NCBI GenBank assembly: GCA_963826105.1
Contig: CAWGWA010000003.1
Location: forward strand, 1-64,000
Length of the DNA: 64,000 nucleotides
Origin: WHTI01 sp963826105
Lineage (GTDB): Bacteria > Actinomycetota > CADDZG01 > WHSQ01
Direction of reading: 5' to 3'
Shown here: positions 48,425 to 57,407 of the stretch, piece by piece
How positions within the stretch are numbered: the first letter of the stretch is position 1
How the letters are laid out: each line of letters begins with the position of its first letter
Program-made: the position numbers and the translations under genes
The notes under the pieces: generated by a model
Told to the model about the DNA's origin: nothing
The model's database searches: none
The model's input: only the letters and a program-made list of their open reading frames with translations

Positions 48425-51400
48425 TTAGGAGAACGCCTTCTCGATGAGCCGACGGTGCTCGAACTCGTGCAACTTGCTGCTTCCCGAGGCCGGGCTCGCA
48501 CTCTCGGACCGTGCCGCGTGACTTAACTCGATGTTCTCGGGGAGCACGCGGGACAGCAGGTTGAAGATGTAATGCCAGGCCCCCATGTTTTCCGGCTCCT
48601 CCTGGATCCATCGGACCTCTTTGAGGTTGGGATAGCGCTCGAGGATGTCGAGCAACTGCCTATCGGGGAACGGATAGAGCTGCTCGACCCGCACGACCGC
48701 AGCCGGGCTCTGCTTCTCGTCGCGCGTCTCTCGCAGGGCGACGAAGACCTTCCCGGTGCACAGCAGCACTCGCTCGACCGACCCAGGATCGGCCGATCGG
48801 TCGTCGATCGTCTCCATGAAATGCCCGTTCTCGAACTCCGCTATCGGACTGCGCGCCGAGTGGTGCCGGAGCAAAGACTTCGGAGTGATGATCACCAGCG
48901 GCACTCGAACGCTCGGGTGGGCCTGTCGACGAAGGAGATGGAAGTACTGCGCTGACGTCGTCGGTTGCGCGACCTGTATCCCGCCTTCGGCCGACAGGGT
49001 GAGGAACCGCTCGAGCCGTGCGCTCGAGTGCTCGGGGCCTTGTCCCTCGAACCCGTGAGGCAGAAGGAGAACGAGGCTCGATTCCTGGTTCCACTTGTCC
49101 TGCCCGGCGACAACGAACTGATCGATGATCACCTGCGCTCCGTTCACGAAGTCTCCGAACTGAGCCTCCCAGTGCACGAGCGCGTCTCCATTCGCGACCG
49201 AGTACCCGTATTCGAAACCCATCGCGGCGAACTCACTGAGGGGTGAGTCGAACGCACGGAAGTGGGCCTGGTCTTCCGAGAGATCGTTCAGCGGTGTGTA
49301 CTCCTGCTCGGTGCGGTGATCGACGAGGACCGAGTGACGCTGACTAAATGTGCCGCGGCGCGAGTCCTGACCCGACAGGCGAACGGTCACCCCTTCGAGT
49401 AGCAGCGACCCCCACGACAACGCCTCGGCTCCGGCCCAATCGATCTCGCCGTTCGTCAGCGCGTCCCCCCGCTTTTCGATCATCTTCTTTAGCTTTGGGT
49501 GCGGCTCGAATCCATCGGGGAACGTCGTCAGCCGTTTCCAGATGATCTCCAACCGTTCGCGCGACACTCCCGTGTCGAACGGTTCCATGACTTTGCCGAG
49601 TTGCGGTTCTTTCGCTTCGAAGTCTTCTCTGGGAGCGCTCTCCTTGGTGTCGTCGAAGGCGCTCTGCATCCGCGATCTGAAGTCCTCGAACGAGGCTTCG
49701 GCCTCCTCGACCGTGAGCTCGCCGTGGTTCAGCAATTGCTCGGTGTAGAGCTTGCGAACGCTGCGGTGCTCCTGGATGCGCGCGTACATCAAAGGTTGCG
49801 TGAAGGCGGGCTCGTCGGCCTCGTTGTGTCCGTGACGCCGGTAGCACACGAGGTCGACAACGACATCGCTCTTGAACTCCCGACGGTAGTCGTACGCGAG
49901 CTTCATGACTTTGACGCATGCCTCGGGATCGTCCGCGTTCACATGGAAGATCGGACACTGGATCATCTTGGCTATATCGGTCGCGTACGTGCTCGAGCGT
50001 CCGGCGGTTGGTGAAGTCGTGAAGCCGATGTTGTTGTTCACCACGATGTGGATCGTGCCGCCGGTTCGGAACCCGGGGAGTTGCGACATCGACAAGGTCT
50101 CGGCAACCACACCCTGACCCGCGAAAGCCGCGTCACCGTGGAGCAGCACCGGGAGGATCCTGCGATGCCCGTCTTCAAGCACGAGGTCCTGCTTGGCACG
50201 GGCCATCCCGGCAACCACCGGATCGACGGCCTCGAGATGCGACGGGTTCGAAGCCAGGACGACTCCAAGTTGCCCCCCGGCGCGCGACGTGAACGCCCCG
50301 GTCATCCCCAGGTGGTATTTGACGTCTCCCGAGCCCTGAACCGTCTCAGGGTCGACGTATCCGTCGAACTCACTGAAGATGTCGTTGAAGGACTTGCCGA
50401 CGATGTTGGCGAGGACGTTCAGACGTCCACGATGAGACATCCCCATCACAGCTTCGACCATGCCCTCGTCGGCCGCGAGCTCGAAAAGGTAGTCGAGCAT
50501 CGGGATCAGCGACTCTGCCCCTTCGAGCGAGAACCGCTTCTGTCCCGTGTACTTCGTCGAAAGGAACCTCTCGAAAGCCTCCGCTGCATTGAGGCGATCA
50601 AGGATGTACTTCTTGTCGTCCTTGGAGAGTTCGAGAAGGGTCCGATGACCTTCGGCACGCTGCTGGATCCACTCCTTCTGCAGCGGATCCGAGATGTGCA
50701 TGAACTCGTAACCGATCTTGCGGGAATAGGAATCGCGCAGCTTGTCGATGATCTCGCGCAGCGTTTGCTTGCGTGGCCCGGCAACCCCGTAGGTCAGGAA
50801 CTCGCGATCGAGATCCCACACGGTGAGGCCGTAGTTGGCGAGGTCGAGTTCGGGATGCGAAAGCACTTCCCATCCGATCGGATTCAGCTCGGCGATCAGG
50901 TGACCGCGCACCCGGTACATGTTGACCAGCCGGATGACCCGGGATTGCTTCTCGAGTTGTCCGTCGAGATCGTCGACCGGCGAGCGATCGACGCTCCAGC
51001 GCACCGGTTCGTACGGGATACGGAGCGAGGCATAGATCTCGTCGTAGAAACGGTCCTCGCCGAGAAGCAACTTGTGCACCGCCGCAAGGAACTCGCCCGA
51101 CTCCGCACCCTGGATGACCCTGTGGTCGTAGGTCGAGGTCATCGTGATGATCTTGCTGACCCCCAGGCGAGCGAGCGTGGTCGGATCCGACCCCTCGTAC
51201 TCCGTCGGATAGGCAACCGCTCCAACGCCGACGATCAAGCCCTGGCCCGCCATGAGGCGCGGCACCGACATCGACGTCCCCACCGTTCCGGGGTTGGTCA
51301 GGGTCACAGTCGTTCCGGCGAAGTCGTCGGGTTCTAGCTTGCCGGCCCGGACCTTTCGGATCAGGTCTTCGTAGGCGGAGAAGAACCCGGCAAAGTCGAG

Positions 51401-52006
51401 ATCGTGCGCGTTCTTGATGTTGGGGACCACGAGGACGCGACCGTCGCGTCGCTCCATATCGACCGCGAGTCCGAAGTTGACGTGCTTGTGCCGGATGACG
51501 TGTGGCTTTCCATCGACCTCGGCATAGGCGGACTTCATCCCCGAGCGTGCCTCGATGCCCTTGAGGATCGCCCACCCGATTATGTGGGTGAAGGAGACCT
51601 TGCCCCCGCGCGAGCTGGCGAGGTAACGATTGATGATCCGGCGGTTCTCCTCCAGCAGCTTGGCCGGCATCCGGCGCACCGAGGTAGCGGTGGGGACCCC
51701 GAGGGAGATCTCCATGTTCTCGGCGATCTTGGCGGCGATCCCGGTTAGGGCCTCGGCGTCGTCGGGGACTTCGGCGTCGATCCTAGGCTCGGGCAGAGCC
51801 TGTGCTGGTTCGGAGGTGGGCTCGGGCCGCTCGGGCGCCGAGTCCCGGCCCGAGGCGGACGACGCCTGAGAGGGGCGGTAATCCTCGAAGAACTCCTGCC
51901 ACGACTCCCCCACCGACTTGGGGCTCTCCTGGTACTGCCGGTACATCTCGTCTACGAGCCAGATGTTCGGCCCGAAGAGTTCCTGCTCGGTCTCCTTGTC
52001 CACCAA
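48425..52006 (-). CDS. kgd: Multifunctional 2-oxoglutarate metabolism enzyme (Kgd; fused E2-like and E1)
   Basis: A 1193-residue fusion. N-terminal E1-binding segment (ELFGPNIWLVDEMYRQY), acidic/proline linker to about residue 95, then an E2-like acyltransferase domain (about 100-320) with FTHIIGWAILKGIEARSG and the motif DHRVIQGAESGEFL. From about 370 the E1 ThDP-dependent domain follows, with MGMSHRGRLNVLANIVG, DAAFAGQGVVAETLSM and VVNNNIGFTTSPTAG. No lipoyl domain is present. It decarboxylates 2-oxoglutarate in the TCA cycle and can also act as carboligase in mycobacteria. Likely the first gene of the leftward 44.2-52 kb unit. Confidence 0.96.
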   Translation of the reverse strand: MVDKETEQELFGPNIWLVDEMYRQYQESPKSVGESWQEFFEDYRPSQASSASGRDSAPERPEPTSEPAQALPEPRIDAEVPDDAEALTGIAAKIAENMEISLGVPTATSVRRMPAKLLEENRRIINRYLASSRGGKVSFTHIIGWAILKGIEARSGMKSAYAEVDGKPHVIRHKHVNFGLAVDMERRDGRVLVVPNIKNAHDLDFAGFFSAYEDLIRKVRAGKLEPDDFAGTTVTLTNPGTVGTSMSVPRLMAGQGLIVGVGAVAYPTEYEGSDPTTLARLGVSKIITMTSTYDHRVIQGAESGEFLAAVHKLLLGEDRFYDEIYASLRIPYEPVRWSVDRSPVDDLDGQLEKQSRVIRLVNMYRVRGHLIAELNPIGWEVLSHPELDLANYGLTVWDLDREFLTYGVAGPRKQTLREIIDKLRDSYSRKIGYEFMHISDPLQKEWIQQRAEGHRTLLELSKDDKKYILDRLNAAEAFERFLSTKYTGQKRFSLEGAESLIPMLDYLFELAADEGMVEAVMGMSHRGRLNVLANIVGKSFNDIFSEFDGYVDPETVQGSGDVKYHLGMTGAFTSRAGGQLGVVLASNPSHLEAVDPVVAGMARAKQDLVLEDGHRRILPVLLHGDAAFAGQGVVAETLSMSQLPGFRTGGTIHIVVNNNIGFTTSPTAGRSSTYATDIAKMIQCPIFHVNADDPEACVKVMKLAYDYRREFKSDVVVDLVCYRRHGHNEADEPAFTQPLMYARIQEHRSVRKLYTEQLLNHGELTVEEAEASFEDFRSRMQSAFDDTKESAPREDFEAKEPQLGKVMEPFDTGVSRERLEIIWKRLTTFPDGFEPHPKLKKMIEKRGDALTNGEIDWAGAEALSWGSLLLEGVTVRLSGQDSRRGTFSQRHSVLVDHRTEQEYTPLNDLSEDQAHFRAFDSPLSEFAAMGFEYGYSVANGDALVHWEAQFGDFVNGAQVIIDQFVVAGQDKWNQESSLVLLLPHGFEGQGPEHSSARLERFLTLSAEGGIQVAQPTTSAQYFHLLRRQAHPSVRVPLVIITPKSLLRHHSARSPIAEFENGHFMETIDDRSADPGSVERVLLCTGKVFVALRETRDEKQSPAAVVRVEQLYPFPDRQLLDILERYPNLKEVRWIQEEPENMGAWHYIFNLLSRVLPENIELSHAARSESASPASGSSKLHEFEHRRLIEKAFS

Positions 52007-52194
52007 CGTTCACGCTTTCTGAGTAATCATCCCGGGGGCTCCAGGGTAACGAACCTTTGGGGTTTGGAGACCCGAACCCTGGGCATCAATCCGAGCAAGT
52101 AGGGGCTGGGTCGGCCATTCCCCCGTACGAAGGACTTCCTTGGACGAGTCCTTCGGCTTCGACGGACCCTCGGACCCCCCGGCAGGCCCCGCCC
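52007..52194. other. Intergenic region between kgd and a mycothiol-family gene
   Basis: About 190 bases with a stem at 52128-52136 / 52147-52155 (CGAAGGACT/AGTCCTTCG, 10-base loop), probably ending the transcript of the gene at 52195 and possibly serving the kgd leader. No clear promoter. Confidence 0.35.
52128..52155 (-). terminator. Perfect 9-bp hairpin downstream of the mycothiol-family gene
   Basis: CGAAGGACT and AGTCCTTCG are exact inverted repeats flanking a 10-base loop. It lies about 40 bases downstream of the stop at 52195 on the minus strand, with no U-run. Confidence 0.5.
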
Positions 52195-52872
52195 CTACTC
52201 CCCCAGGGATGCGGTGGGGTGCCCGTACATCGAGAAGTGCGGCAGATAGGCCTCGGGGTCGCCGTCCCACTCGAACGCCCTGATCTCCTCTGCCGTCCTG
52301 CGGCCTGTTAGCCCCCGCAGCAACTCGAAATCTGTGGCCCCGACGCTTGCCTGAGGCTCCTCTTTGCCGGCGGGCCACTGCTCGTTGCTCCCGACCACGA
52401 GGAGTGTGGGCAGTTCGGCAGTCTTGATCCTGCTTCCGAGACGACGGACGTATGTGTAGGTCGCAGCGGTCACGCCCCCCGAGTCTCTGGCTCCAGGTGA
52501 GCCGACCGCACCACGGAGATCGTGTTCGTGGGTCACCAGGTCGCCGAGCAACATCCCGCCGATCGCCGGGTGAAGGTGCTCGATCGCACCCACGAGTTGA
52601 CTCGCGTGATTTCGGAACTCCTCCAGGACCTCGGCTACCGGAGCATCTCTGCGAGCGTCGATCTGTGCCGCGGTCCACTCCTCGGAACCGACCTCCGTGA
52701 CGTTGCCGGTGGCGACATCACCCGCAACCCCGGCAAAGTGGGCGATCAGGTCACGCACCGACCACTCCGGGCATGCAGGCACCATCGTCGTGAGTTGATC
52801 TTCCGGAACCGAAGCGATCAACTCCGCGACGCGCTCTACGGAGGTCTGATAGGCAGTCGTGTAATCAAGCAT
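52195..52872 (-). CDS. Mycothiol-dependent MDMPI-family protein
   Basis: A 225-residue DinB-like protein. CPEWSVRDLIAHFAGVAGDV gives the first metal His (His45), and LLGDLVTHEHDLRG places Asp and His where the ExxxH pair of MDMPI sits (DxxxH here). N-terminus MLDYTTAYQTSVERVAELIAS. The C-terminal domain is shorter than in MDMPI and ends near ASLGE. Function is likely thiol-dependent detoxification or isomerisation, not proven. It is divergent from another member (52908). Confidence 0.85.
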   Translation of the reverse strand: MLDYTTAYQTSVERVAELIASVPEDQLTTMVPACPEWSVRDLIAHFAGVAGDVATGNVTEVGSEEWTAAQIDARRDAPVAEVLEEFRNHASQLVGAIEHLHPAIGGMLLGDLVTHEHDLRGAVGSPGARDSGGVTAATYTYVRRLGSRIKTAELPTLLVVGSNEQWPAGKEEPQASVGATDFELLRGLTGRRTAEEIRAFEWDGDPEAYLPHFSMYGHPTASLGE

Positions 52873-52907
52873 GGCCGGGACTCTACCGGAGCCCTTAAGA
52901 TTCCCGC

Positions 52908-53471
52908 GTGGACACCAGGGATTACTTCGAGCGCTCCGCGGCCCTGTTCGACGAACGCGTACGCGCCATCACGGACGACCAGTGGTCGGAACCGACCCCC
53001 TGCAGCGAATGGAACGTCCGGGCTCTCGTCGACCATCTGACCAACGAGTGCCTCTGGGTTCCGCCGTTGATGGAGGGGCAGACGATCGTCGAGGTCGGAG
53101 ACCGCTTCGATGGCGACTCTCTGGGAGACGACCCTGTTGGGTCGTGGTCGACCGCCCGCCTCGAAGCTGAGAGGGCCGTGGCGGAAACGGGTGCGCTCGA
53201 TCGGACCGTGCATCTCTCTTATGCGGACGTTCCCGGCCACCACTACATCCGTCAGCTAGCCAGGGATCTCCTGATCCACTCGTGGGATCTCGCTCGCGGG
53301 ATCGGCTACGACGATGGCCTTCCCACCGATCTGATGGAACTCGCCTACGAAGACTCCAAGGCCGAAGAGGGAGCCATCCGCGGATCGGGACTCTTCGGTG
53401 ACGAGGTCGAAGCCGGCTCGGACGCCTCACTCCAGGAGGAGCTCCTCGGGTTGCTGGGCCGCAAGACCTGA
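52908..53471 (+). CDS. TIGR03086-type mycothiol-family protein
   Basis: A 187-residue single-domain DinB-like protein from GTG 52908. Motifs CSEWNVRALVDHLTNE (His43) and LARDLLIHSWDLARG (DxxxH). It fits TIGR03086 family proteins of actinobacteria. It is divergent from the neighbouring MDMPI-family gene, with 35 bases between starts, and 1 base upstream of the MFS gene, so probably co-transcribed with it. Confidence 0.87.
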   Translation: MDTRDYFERSAALFDERVRAITDDQWSEPTPCSEWNVRALVDHLTNECLWVPPLMEGQTIVEVGDRFDGDSLGDDPVGSWSTARLEAERAVAETGALDRTVHLSYADVPGHHYIRQLARDLLIHSWDLARGIGYDDGLPTDLMELAYEDSKAEEGAIRGSGLFGDEVEAGSDASLQEELLGLLGRKT

Positions 53472-53472
53472 C

Positions 53473-54684
53473 GTGTCGAAGGGACGCAAAGAAGAACGCC
53501 TGATCACGACAACCTTCCTCCTAGTCACCTCGGCGACGTTCGCCTACTTCGTCTCGCTGGGAGCTCTCATCCCAACGATCCCCCGCTACGTCGAAGGACC
53601 GCTCGGCAAGGGAGAGGCTTCGGTTGGGCTTGCGGTCGGCGCCTTCAGCATCTCGGCGGTTCTGATCCGACCGTTCATCGGACGGATCGGTGACACCCGA
53701 GGGCGGCGGATCCTGATGATCCTCGGCTCCGCGATCGTGGCCGCTTCCGTCTTCGGGATCCTTCTGGTCGATTCATTCGTGCCCCTGATCCTTTTGCGTT
53801 TGACCACGGGCATCGGCGAAGCAGCCTTCTACGTTGGAGCCGCCAGCGCGATCAACGACCTGGCCCCCGACGCCCGACGAGGAGAAGCGATGAGCTTCTT
53901 CTCCCTCGCGCTCTATGGAGGACTGGCGATCGGTCCCGTCTTGGGCGAAACGGTTCTCGGAACCGATGACTTCTCCCTTGCATTCACGGTTGCTGGGATC
54001 GCGACCCTCGCCGCGACCGCTATCGCGCTATCGATCCCCGACACGCGGCCCGAGTTCGATGACGACGAACCAGAAGTTCGGAAAGGGATCGTGCATCCGG
54101 CCGGTCTCCTTCCGGGGACGATCCTTGCGACCAGCGTCTGGGGACTCGCCGGCTTCAACACCCTGATCCCCCTGTACGCGATCCAGATCGGGATGTCGGG
54201 GTCCAAGGAGGTCTTCTTCAGTTACTCGGTCCTCATCCTCCTGTTCCGCTCGTTCGGAGCTCGCATCCCCGACCGTTTCGGCACCCGCCGTGTCGGCCGT
54301 ACCGCCCTTGCCTTCTCGACCGTCGGCCTCATCGTCATGGGTCTCTGGGCCGAGCCCGTTGGCCTGTTCGCCGGAGCGGCCGTGTTGGCGGTCGGCCAGG
54401 CACTCGCCTTCCCGACGCTCATGTCCCTCGCGCTGTCGTCGGCCCCCGCGCGGGAACGAGGAGCCGTGGTCGGGACCTTCACCGCGTTCTTCGACCTCGC
54501 CTTCGGGCTCGGAGCCCTGTCCACAGGATGGGTCGCCGAACACGCCGGCTACCGGGGCGCATTCCTGATCTCCGCCGGAGTCGCGGCCATGGGACTCGGG
54601 CTGATGTTCTTCATCGCCCGCCGCGGCGACCTGAAGGCGCGCCAGGCTCAACGGGTGGAGGAGTACCAGGAACCCCTCACGTAG
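53473..54684 (+). CDS. MFS transporter
   Basis: A 403-residue 12-helix transporter from GTG 53473. Between helices 2 and 3 the MFS signature GRIGDTRGRRILMILGSAI is intact, and the corresponding RIPDRFGTRRVGRTALAF occurs in the second half. The first segment is TTFLLVTSATFAYFVSLGAL. The C-terminal part is charged. The substrate is not identifiable; the pairing with a mycothiol-family gene hints at export of a thiol conjugate or xenobiotic. Confidence 0.92.
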   Translation: MSKGRKEERLITTTFLLVTSATFAYFVSLGALIPTIPRYVEGPLGKGEASVGLAVGAFSISAVLIRPFIGRIGDTRGRRILMILGSAIVAASVFGILLVDSFVPLILLRLTTGIGEAAFYVGAASAINDLAPDARRGEAMSFFSLALYGGLAIGPVLGETVLGTDDFSLAFTVAGIATLAATAIALSIPDTRPEFDDDEPEVRKGIVHPAGLLPGTILATSVWGLAGFNTLIPLYAIQIGMSGSKEVFFSYSVLILLFRSFGARIPDRFGTRRVGRTALAFSTVGLIVMGLWAEPVGLFAGAAVLAVGQALAFPTLMSLALSSAPARERGAVVGTFTAFFDLAFGLGALSTGWVAEHAGYRGAFLISAGVAAMGLGLMFFIARRGDLKARQAQRVEEYQEPLT

Positions 54685-54761
54685 CCCGGTCTTGTCGAAC
54701 CGGTGACAGAACTCGGCGGGCCCATCGGCTAACCTTGCTTCTGGTTCACAGGACCATTCGT

Positions 54762-54837
54762 GGCGGCCGTAGCTCAGCCTGGTTAGAGCACCCGGTTGTG
54801 GTCCGGGATGTCGCCGGTTCAAATCCGGTCGGTCGCC
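54762..54837 (+). tRNA. tRNA-His (anticodon GTG)
   Basis: A 76-base cloverleaf with the extra G-1 (54762) characteristic of tRNA-His, opposed by discriminator C. Acceptor GCGGCCG/CGGTCGC with one G-T pair, anticodon arm CCCGG-TTGTGGT-CCGGG with anticodon GTG, T arm GCCGG-TTCAAAT-CCGGT. CCA not encoded. Confidence 0.95.
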
Positions 54838-54912
54838 CTGGTTTTCTCTCCCCCTCATCAGTGAGACGGGCGTTCGTTAGTCCACGCGTGGGTCGTTGAT
54901 ACACTCCTCGGC

Positions 54913-54985
<73 letters not shown>

Positions 54986-54989
54986 CCGA

Positions 54990-55084
54990 GGGACCAGTTG
55001 GGCGGCGAACGAGCCGTTCAACGCAGGCCCAGGAACACCCTTGAAGGCCAGCGCGTGCGCGAGTGATGGCGCCCAACTGGTCCC
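54990..55084. repeat. 15-bp perfect inverted repeat flanking a 65-base region after tRNA-Lys
   Basis: GGGACCAGTTGGGCG (54990-55004) and its exact reverse complement (55070-55084). A third, direct partial copy (CAGTTGGACGCCGAACG, 55126-55142) matches 54995-55011 at 15 of 17 positions. It may be a tRNA transcript terminator or a structured non-coding element. Confidence 0.55.
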
Positions 55085-55173
55085 GAGTCGAGAAGAAACC
55101 GTCCGCCGAAGGCGGCCCGCTTCGTCAGTTGGACGCCGAACGGCCGTCCATCGTGAAGGGACAGTCTGAAGGG

Positions 55174-55602
55174 TTATGGCGTTGATGGCACCGGGGCTAT
55201 AACCGTCCCTCCGAGGATCTCGAACACCTCTCCCAGATTCGGCCCGACCACGATCCAGTTAGGACCGTAGACCAGTTGGTTTATTGAAGCGTTGGGTAGC
55301 CAGAGGTCGCGTTGCTTGCGATTGTCGAACAAGAAGATGGAGGTGGACTCGTCGCCCCCGTCAATCCCGAACTCCATGAAGTCCCTCAGGGTCGCCGCGT
55401 TGTTCCCAACCCCACTCGACCGGATCTCGGCATCCTCCGCCCCCAACACCGAAAGCATCTCGTCGATCGACTCGTATCTCTGAGATGGGGCCGTGGTGGG
55501 CGCTAGGGGTTCGGGGGTCTGCGTGGGGCTAGCCTCTTGAGCAGTGTTTGAGCAGGCCTCCAGGAGCAATAGGCCCACGAACCAGAACCTCATTTTCGGC
55601 AC
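55174..55602 (-). CDS. Small predicted lipoprotein
   Basis: A 142-residue protein. A signal peptide ends in the lipobox LLLEAC, followed by a Thr/Pro/Ala-rich spacer (QEASPTQTPEPLAPTT) and a mixed domain (YGPNWIVVGPNLGEVFEI). The start is GTG at 55602 or the ATG three codons later (55593), which has AGGG upstream. No family is recognised. Confidence 0.65.
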   Translation of the reverse strand: MPKMRFWFVGLLLLEACSNTAQEASPTQTPEPLAPTTAPSQRYESIDEMLSVLGAEDAEIRSSGVGNNAATLRDFMEFGIDGGDESTSIFLFDNRKQRDLWLPNASINQLVYGPNWIVVGPNLGEVFEILGGTVIAPVPSTP

Positions 55603-55642
55603 CCTATTCGACAGGAGGGGATCGCAGCATCGCTAACATCTG

Positions 55643-56125
55643 ATGGTGACCGTGATGCTTCGCAGCGCAACACCCAAGGATGCAGTCGTTGTTGCCGAGA
55701 TCTGGAGGAGTGGGTGGAAGGACGGGCATATCGGCTTCGTTCCCCAGGCACTCACCGACGTCCGCACCGACGCTTCGTTCCTGACTCGCTCTGCGGAACG
55801 GGTCGGAGACACCACCGTGGCGACGATCGACGATGCGGTCGCGGGATTCATCATGGTGGTCGGCGATGAGGTCGAGCAGGTCTACGTCGACGGCGCGCAT
55901 CGAGGGAGCGGAGTTGCGGACGTACTCATGGCCGAGGCCGAACGGCAGGTGCGGGCGAACGGGCACGCCAAGGCATGGCTCGCGGTTGCGCCCGGCAACG
56001 AGCGAGCTCGGAGGTTCTACGAGCGGACCGGCTGGATCGACGAGGGGCTGTTCGACTATGACGCTGCGGTTGGAGACTCAACCATCGCCGTACCGTGTCA
56101 CCGGTACACGAAGATCCTCGATTGA
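55643..56125 (+). CDS. GNAT-family N-acetyltransferase
   Basis: A 160-residue GNAT fold. N-terminal MLRSATPKDAVVVAEIWRSGW, central strand FIMVVGDEVEQVYVDGAHR, the acetyl-CoA loop GAHRGSGVADVLM (a Q/RxxGxG/A-like motif) and the closing NERARRFYERTGWIDEG. ATG at 55643; the ATG four codons downstream is also possible. The substrate is unknown. Confidence 0.9.
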   Translation: MVTVMLRSATPKDAVVVAEIWRSGWKDGHIGFVPQALTDVRTDASFLTRSAERVGDTTVATIDDAVAGFIMVVGDEVEQVYVDGAHRGSGVADVLMAEAERQVRANGHAKAWLAVAPGNERARRFYERTGWIDEGLFDYDAAVGDSTIAVPCHRYTKILD

Positions 56126-56190
56126 TCCCTACGTTGACCCCACCTCCCTCGTCTCGTAGGGTCCGCTTTCTCACTACTTGGGGAGGCCTC

Positions 56191-56712
56191 ATGATCCGCA
56201 AAACAGGTATCGCCCTTCTATTGGTGCTCGGGTTGGTCGGCATGGCGGTTCCTCTGGCTACCGTTTCCGCCGGAACCGTCTGCACCATGACCGGCACCAA
56301 CGGTGATGACGACCTGCGTGGGACGCCCGGCCCCGATGTGATCTGCGGCAAGGGTGGTAACGACTTCATCCGCGGCAACGGCGGCGACGACACCCTGTTC
56401 GGTGGTAGCGGCCGCGATACCTTGATCGCTGGGAAGGGCCAGGACATGGTCGAGGCCGGAAAAGGTCACGACATCCTCGACGGCAACAAGGGAGACGACA
56501 CCCTGATCGGCAACGAAGGGTCCGACATCCTTCGTGGGTTTGAGAACTCCGACACGATCAAGGGCGGCGCCGGACGGGACTGCCTCTATACGTTCGACGG
56601 CATCGAGGGCAACGACGTCGGCCGCGGAGGGCCCGGGTACGACTACTACGACCAGGATGACGGCGACGATGTCACCGGGGTCGAAGAAGCGGCCAGCTGC
56701 GCCGGAGACTGA
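56191..56712 (+). CDS. Secreted RTX/calcium-binding repeat protein
   Basis: A 173-residue protein from ATG 56191 with GGGGAGG upstream. Signal peptide about residues 1-28 (ALLLVLGLVGMAVPLATVSA). Five to six RTX nonapeptides of the form GGxGxDxLx: GTPGPDVICGKGGND, GNGGDDTLFGGSGRDTLIA, AGKGHDILDGNKGDDTLIG, NEGSDILRG, GGAGRDCLYT. Such repeats bind Ca2+ and fold on secretion. It is short and has no enzymatic domain, so it may be a structural or surface protein. Confidence 0.88.
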   Translation: MIRKTGIALLLVLGLVGMAVPLATVSAGTVCTMTGTNGDDDLRGTPGPDVICGKGGNDFIRGNGGDDTLFGGSGRDTLIAGKGQDMVEAGKGHDILDGNKGDDTLIGNEGSDILRGFENSDTIKGGAGRDCLYTFDGIEGNDVGRGGPGYDYYDQDDGDDVTGVEEAASCAGD

Positions 56713-56734
56713 TCACTCGACTTGGTTCGGCTCT

Positions 56735-57124
56735 TCACCTTCGGGTTGTTCCGCGGCTTTCCACCTCCGGAGGCAGAGCATTGGCCACTACTTCTTCGTT
56801 CTTGAGCACCGCGGATTCGAGTTTGCCGCGCCGGTAAAGAGAGAACGTCGTCAACCCGAAGATCACCAACGCAACGGGTAAAGCTTCGGCGCCGCCGAGG
56901 AACACCTGGGTGATCGCCATGTACGCGACAACGCCGGCCACCGCAGGCCCCCATAACTCGAGTGGGTGAAGCCGGCGGCGTGCGAGGGCAAGCACCAGGG
57001 CCGCTTCGGCCGGGTCTTCAGCCACCTTCCCGGAGTTGGCGAGGGCCGCGATCCTGCGCCGGTAGGGGGACTCTAGAGCGCTCCAGCGCTCGTCGAAGTC
57101 CTCGTCGACGATCTCCCAGGTCAC
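56735..57124 (-). CDS. Small two-helix membrane protein, unknown
   Basis: A 129-residue protein from GTG 57124 with two membrane segments (LELWGPAVAGVVAYMAITQVF split at residues 51-71, and LPVALVIFGLTTFSLY, about 78-95). The soluble ends are Glu/Arg-rich. The start overlaps the stop of the preceding small gene by 4 bases (GTGA). No family recognised. Confidence 0.6.
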   Translation of the reverse strand: MTWEIVDEDFDERWSALESPYRRRIAALANSGKVAEDPAEAALVLALARRRLHPLELWGPAVAGVVAYMAITQVFLGGAEALPVALVIFGLTTFSLYRRGKLESAVLKNEEVVANALPPEVESRGTTRR

Positions 57125-57372
57125 TGTTCCTTCTTCTTCTGCTCGATCGCCTGGGCGCGGCGGTGAACGACTTCGGCCGCGATCTTCTTGGAGTCCTCGA
57201 GGCGGGTCTCATCGACGAACATCCGGACGCCGTGCTCCCAGATCTTCGAGAAGAAGCCCGGCTCCTTGTACCACCAGGCGATCTCAGCTTCCTCGAGCTT
57301 CCCCGCGATCTCGTTGGCCGACTCTCTAGTGAACTGGCCGAGGTGGACGGTCCTCAGATCTTTGCGTTCCAT
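57121..57372 (-). CDS. Small soluble protein, unknown
   Basis: An 83-residue charged protein (MERKDLRTVHLGQFTRESAN ... VVHRRAQAIEQKKKEQ) with a helical C-terminus. It carries a Trp-Trp-Tyr stretch (AWWYKEPGFF). It precedes the membrane gene above with a 4-base overlap, so the two probably act together. No family recognised; it looks like a small signal-transducing or regulatory protein. Confidence 0.55.
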   Translation of the reverse strand: MERKDLRTVHLGQFTRESANEIAGKLEEAEIAWWYKEPGFFSKIWEHGVRMFVDETRLEDSKKIAAEVVHRRAQAIEQKKKEQ

Positions 57373-57407
57373 CCATCGATACTCTCACCCGGACGAAACA
57401 AGCGGCT

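Noticed and set aside
50048..51337. Plus-strand frame (429 codons) opposite kgd
   Set aside because: Shadow of the kgd coding strand.
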